Origin: Endozoicomonas acroporae
GTDB lineage: Bacteria; Pseudomonadota; Gammaproteobacteria; Pseudomonadales; Endozoicomonadaceae
Length of the DNA stretch: 64,000 bases
Assembly (NCBI RefSeq): GCF_002864045.1
Contig: NZ_PJPV01000074.1
Location: forward strand, 52,452-116,451
Direction of reading: 5' to 3'
Made by a program: the position numbers and the translations under genes. The notes beneath the pieces are model-generated. The model had not been told where the DNA came from. It was given only the letters and a program-made list of their open reading frames with translations, and made no database searches. Shown here in pieces: positions 62,683 through 64,000 of this stretch; within the stretch, counting starts at the first letter, position 1, and each line of letters begins with the position of its first letter.

Positions 62683-64000
62683 ATGACAAAATATTCCGAA
62701 CATAATGCTGTACACGCCATGGACGACGATATGATCTCCCTTTCTGAGATCGCAGCGATCCTGTTCCGAGGTAGACGTTGAGTTATTGGTATTACACTGG
62801 CTTCGTTCATCCTTGCCCTGTGCTACCTTTTTGCGGTTAAGCCGGTTTATCAGGCAAGTGCATTAATAAAATTGAGCACAGCCAAAGCAATCTGATTTTA
62901 AATTTGCTGGATATTGAACATGTGGAGGATCTTTCAATCAGCTCAAGTATTGCCATAGAGCAGGTGAGGAGTCCTGGCTTTATTCATAGTTTCATTGCAG
63001 CAAAGCAATCTCAATCCGATACTCCTCCGTCCAATGCGGTACAAGACGTTCAGGGCCTATTACAGGTTGCTGAAAAAGGTAGAGGTACTGGTATTCTTGA
63101 AATTACGGTGAGCGGATCGAATCCTCAGGAAAATATCAAATTATTAAATAGCCTCATTGATTACTATTTTGAACAACGTAATCAAACACTGGTGAGTTCT
63201 ATTGAAAAATCACTGGCGTTATTGAAAATCAGATTGTTTACAACACAACAGGAGATAGCGCTGGCTGAAGAACAGGGCGTTCCTGTAATAAAGTGCTCGG
63301 TTGAATGAATTGAAATTGGCTCAGAAAGCAATCCAGAACAATATCGATATATTGGAAAAGGCCAAAACTATCGCTTTAAATGATCGTCATGTGCTCAGTG
63401 ATCCGGTGTCCAGCGATGATCCGGTTAGCCCTAAATACACCCTTGTTATCGTATTGGCAGTTATGCTGGGAGGGATGCTGGGAATTGTAGTAGTGTTTGT
63501 TCGTGAAATGATGCGAAAGGTGCTATGCACTTCACAAGAAGCAGAAAATAAAACCGGGCTTACTGTATTTGCAGAAGTGGCCAGCGCTGAGGAATTAAAA
63601 ACGACACCGGAATATCGCGAAGGTTTCAAGGTGTTACGTACCAACCTGCTATACCAGTTGGAAAATGCAGCCAATAATCGTGCGATGATTTGCAGTCCGT
63701 CCCCGGTTATTGAACAGGACCATGTCATCATCCAGTTAGCCAGTGAGCTGGCTGAAGCTGGTAAAAAAGTATTACTCCTGGATGCAGATCTGCGCCAGGA
63801 TAAAATGTTCAAACATTTTGATACAGCTGGAGAGCATGGGTTGGCGGAAAACCAGCTATTCCCGACGATTACACGACAATATCCATAGCAGGTTCGTAAA
63901 CGGACTCATAATATTCACAGAAAAAGAAAATCTTCAGCTACTTTCGCTGGAGAAAAATCTCTATCTCTAACCCTGAAATCCTGGCTATCTTTTGATGTTA
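62683..64000 (+). pseudogene. Decayed Wzc-type polysaccharide co-polymerase / tyrosine kinase, running off the window
   Basis: The N-terminus (ISLSEIAAILFRGRR, stop at 62779, VIGITLASFILALCYLFAVK then PVYQASALIK) is a Wzc/Wzz membrane domain with an in-frame TGA. Two further frames continue it: 62904-63308 and 63301-63888, the latter with the second membrane helix (LVIVLAVMLGGMLGIVVVFV) and the kinase start (YREGFKVLRTNLLY). The Walker A loop is replaced by CSPSPVIEQDH, lacking the Gly-Lys-Ser/Thr, while the Walker A' LLLDADLRQ persists. Beyond 63888 further frame changes occur. Such kinases control chain length in capsule or exopolysaccharide export. This copy is dead. Confidence 0.85.

Overview
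The window looks like a chromosomal piece of a gammaproteobacterium related to Pseudomonas, Hahella and the marine symbiont Endozoicomonas. This is inferred from gene order (mutS-fdxA facing rpoS; pncC-recA-recX-DTW-alaS-lysC-csrA-tRNA-Ser; truA-trpF-trpB-trpA-accD-folC-dedD), not from a search. Endozoicomonadaceae is favoured because core blocks are interrupted by eukaryote-like or lineage-restricted genes: a TRAF/MATH-domain protein, a cystatin-like lipoprotein, a WD40-like propeller, a long P/Q/S/N-rich protein and several unknown membrane proteins.

Layout. 1-4.2 kb: rpoS, fdxA, mutS. 4.2-11.7 kb: accessory island with a RelE/XRE toxin-antitoxin pair, two unknown proteins, a palindromic MITE-like element, the cystatin-like lipoprotein, a crotonase and the TRAF/MATH protein. 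11.9-15.6 kb: zinc-regulated Zrg-type operon behind a Zur-like box. 15.7-25.5 kb: DNA repair and housekeeping genes (pncC, recA with two LexA-type sites, recX, DTW enzyme, alaS, lysC, csrA), with an IS605-type element between alaS and its probable terminator. 25.8-31.9 kb: WD40-like protein, tRNA-Ser(GCT), P/Q/S/N-rich protein, saccharopine-dehydrogenase-like oxidoreductase, then a decayed AraC regulator.

32.8-46 kb is a phosphorus-scavenging region: a PhoB-type box, a TonB-dependent receptor split by a frameshift, a lipoprotein beta-propeller phytase, DUF3450, a truncated ExbB, ExbD, TonB, a TPR protein and a Tat-exported PhoX phosphatase. It is followed by a duplicated glycine-rich gene family bracketed by a second copy of the phoX 3' end. 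In concept the receptor, TonB energiser and phosphatases cooperate to take phosphate from phytate and other organic phosphates, but the receptor frameshift and the missing first ExbB helix suggest decay. 46.1-49.8 kb: putative tryptophan catabolic operon (IDO/PrnB-like haem protein, kynureninase-like PLP enzyme, aromatic amino-acid permease). 50.2-58 kb: truA, trpFBA, accD, folC, dedD, with a DUF29 gene.

58.3-62.5 kb is a toxin-antitoxin cluster: a dead nucleotidyltransferase gene, a Fic protein, two complete MNT-HEPN modules and a solo MNT gene. The window ends inside a decayed Wzc-type tyrosine-kinase gene. Two families of long imperfect palindromic repeats occupy many intergenic gaps.
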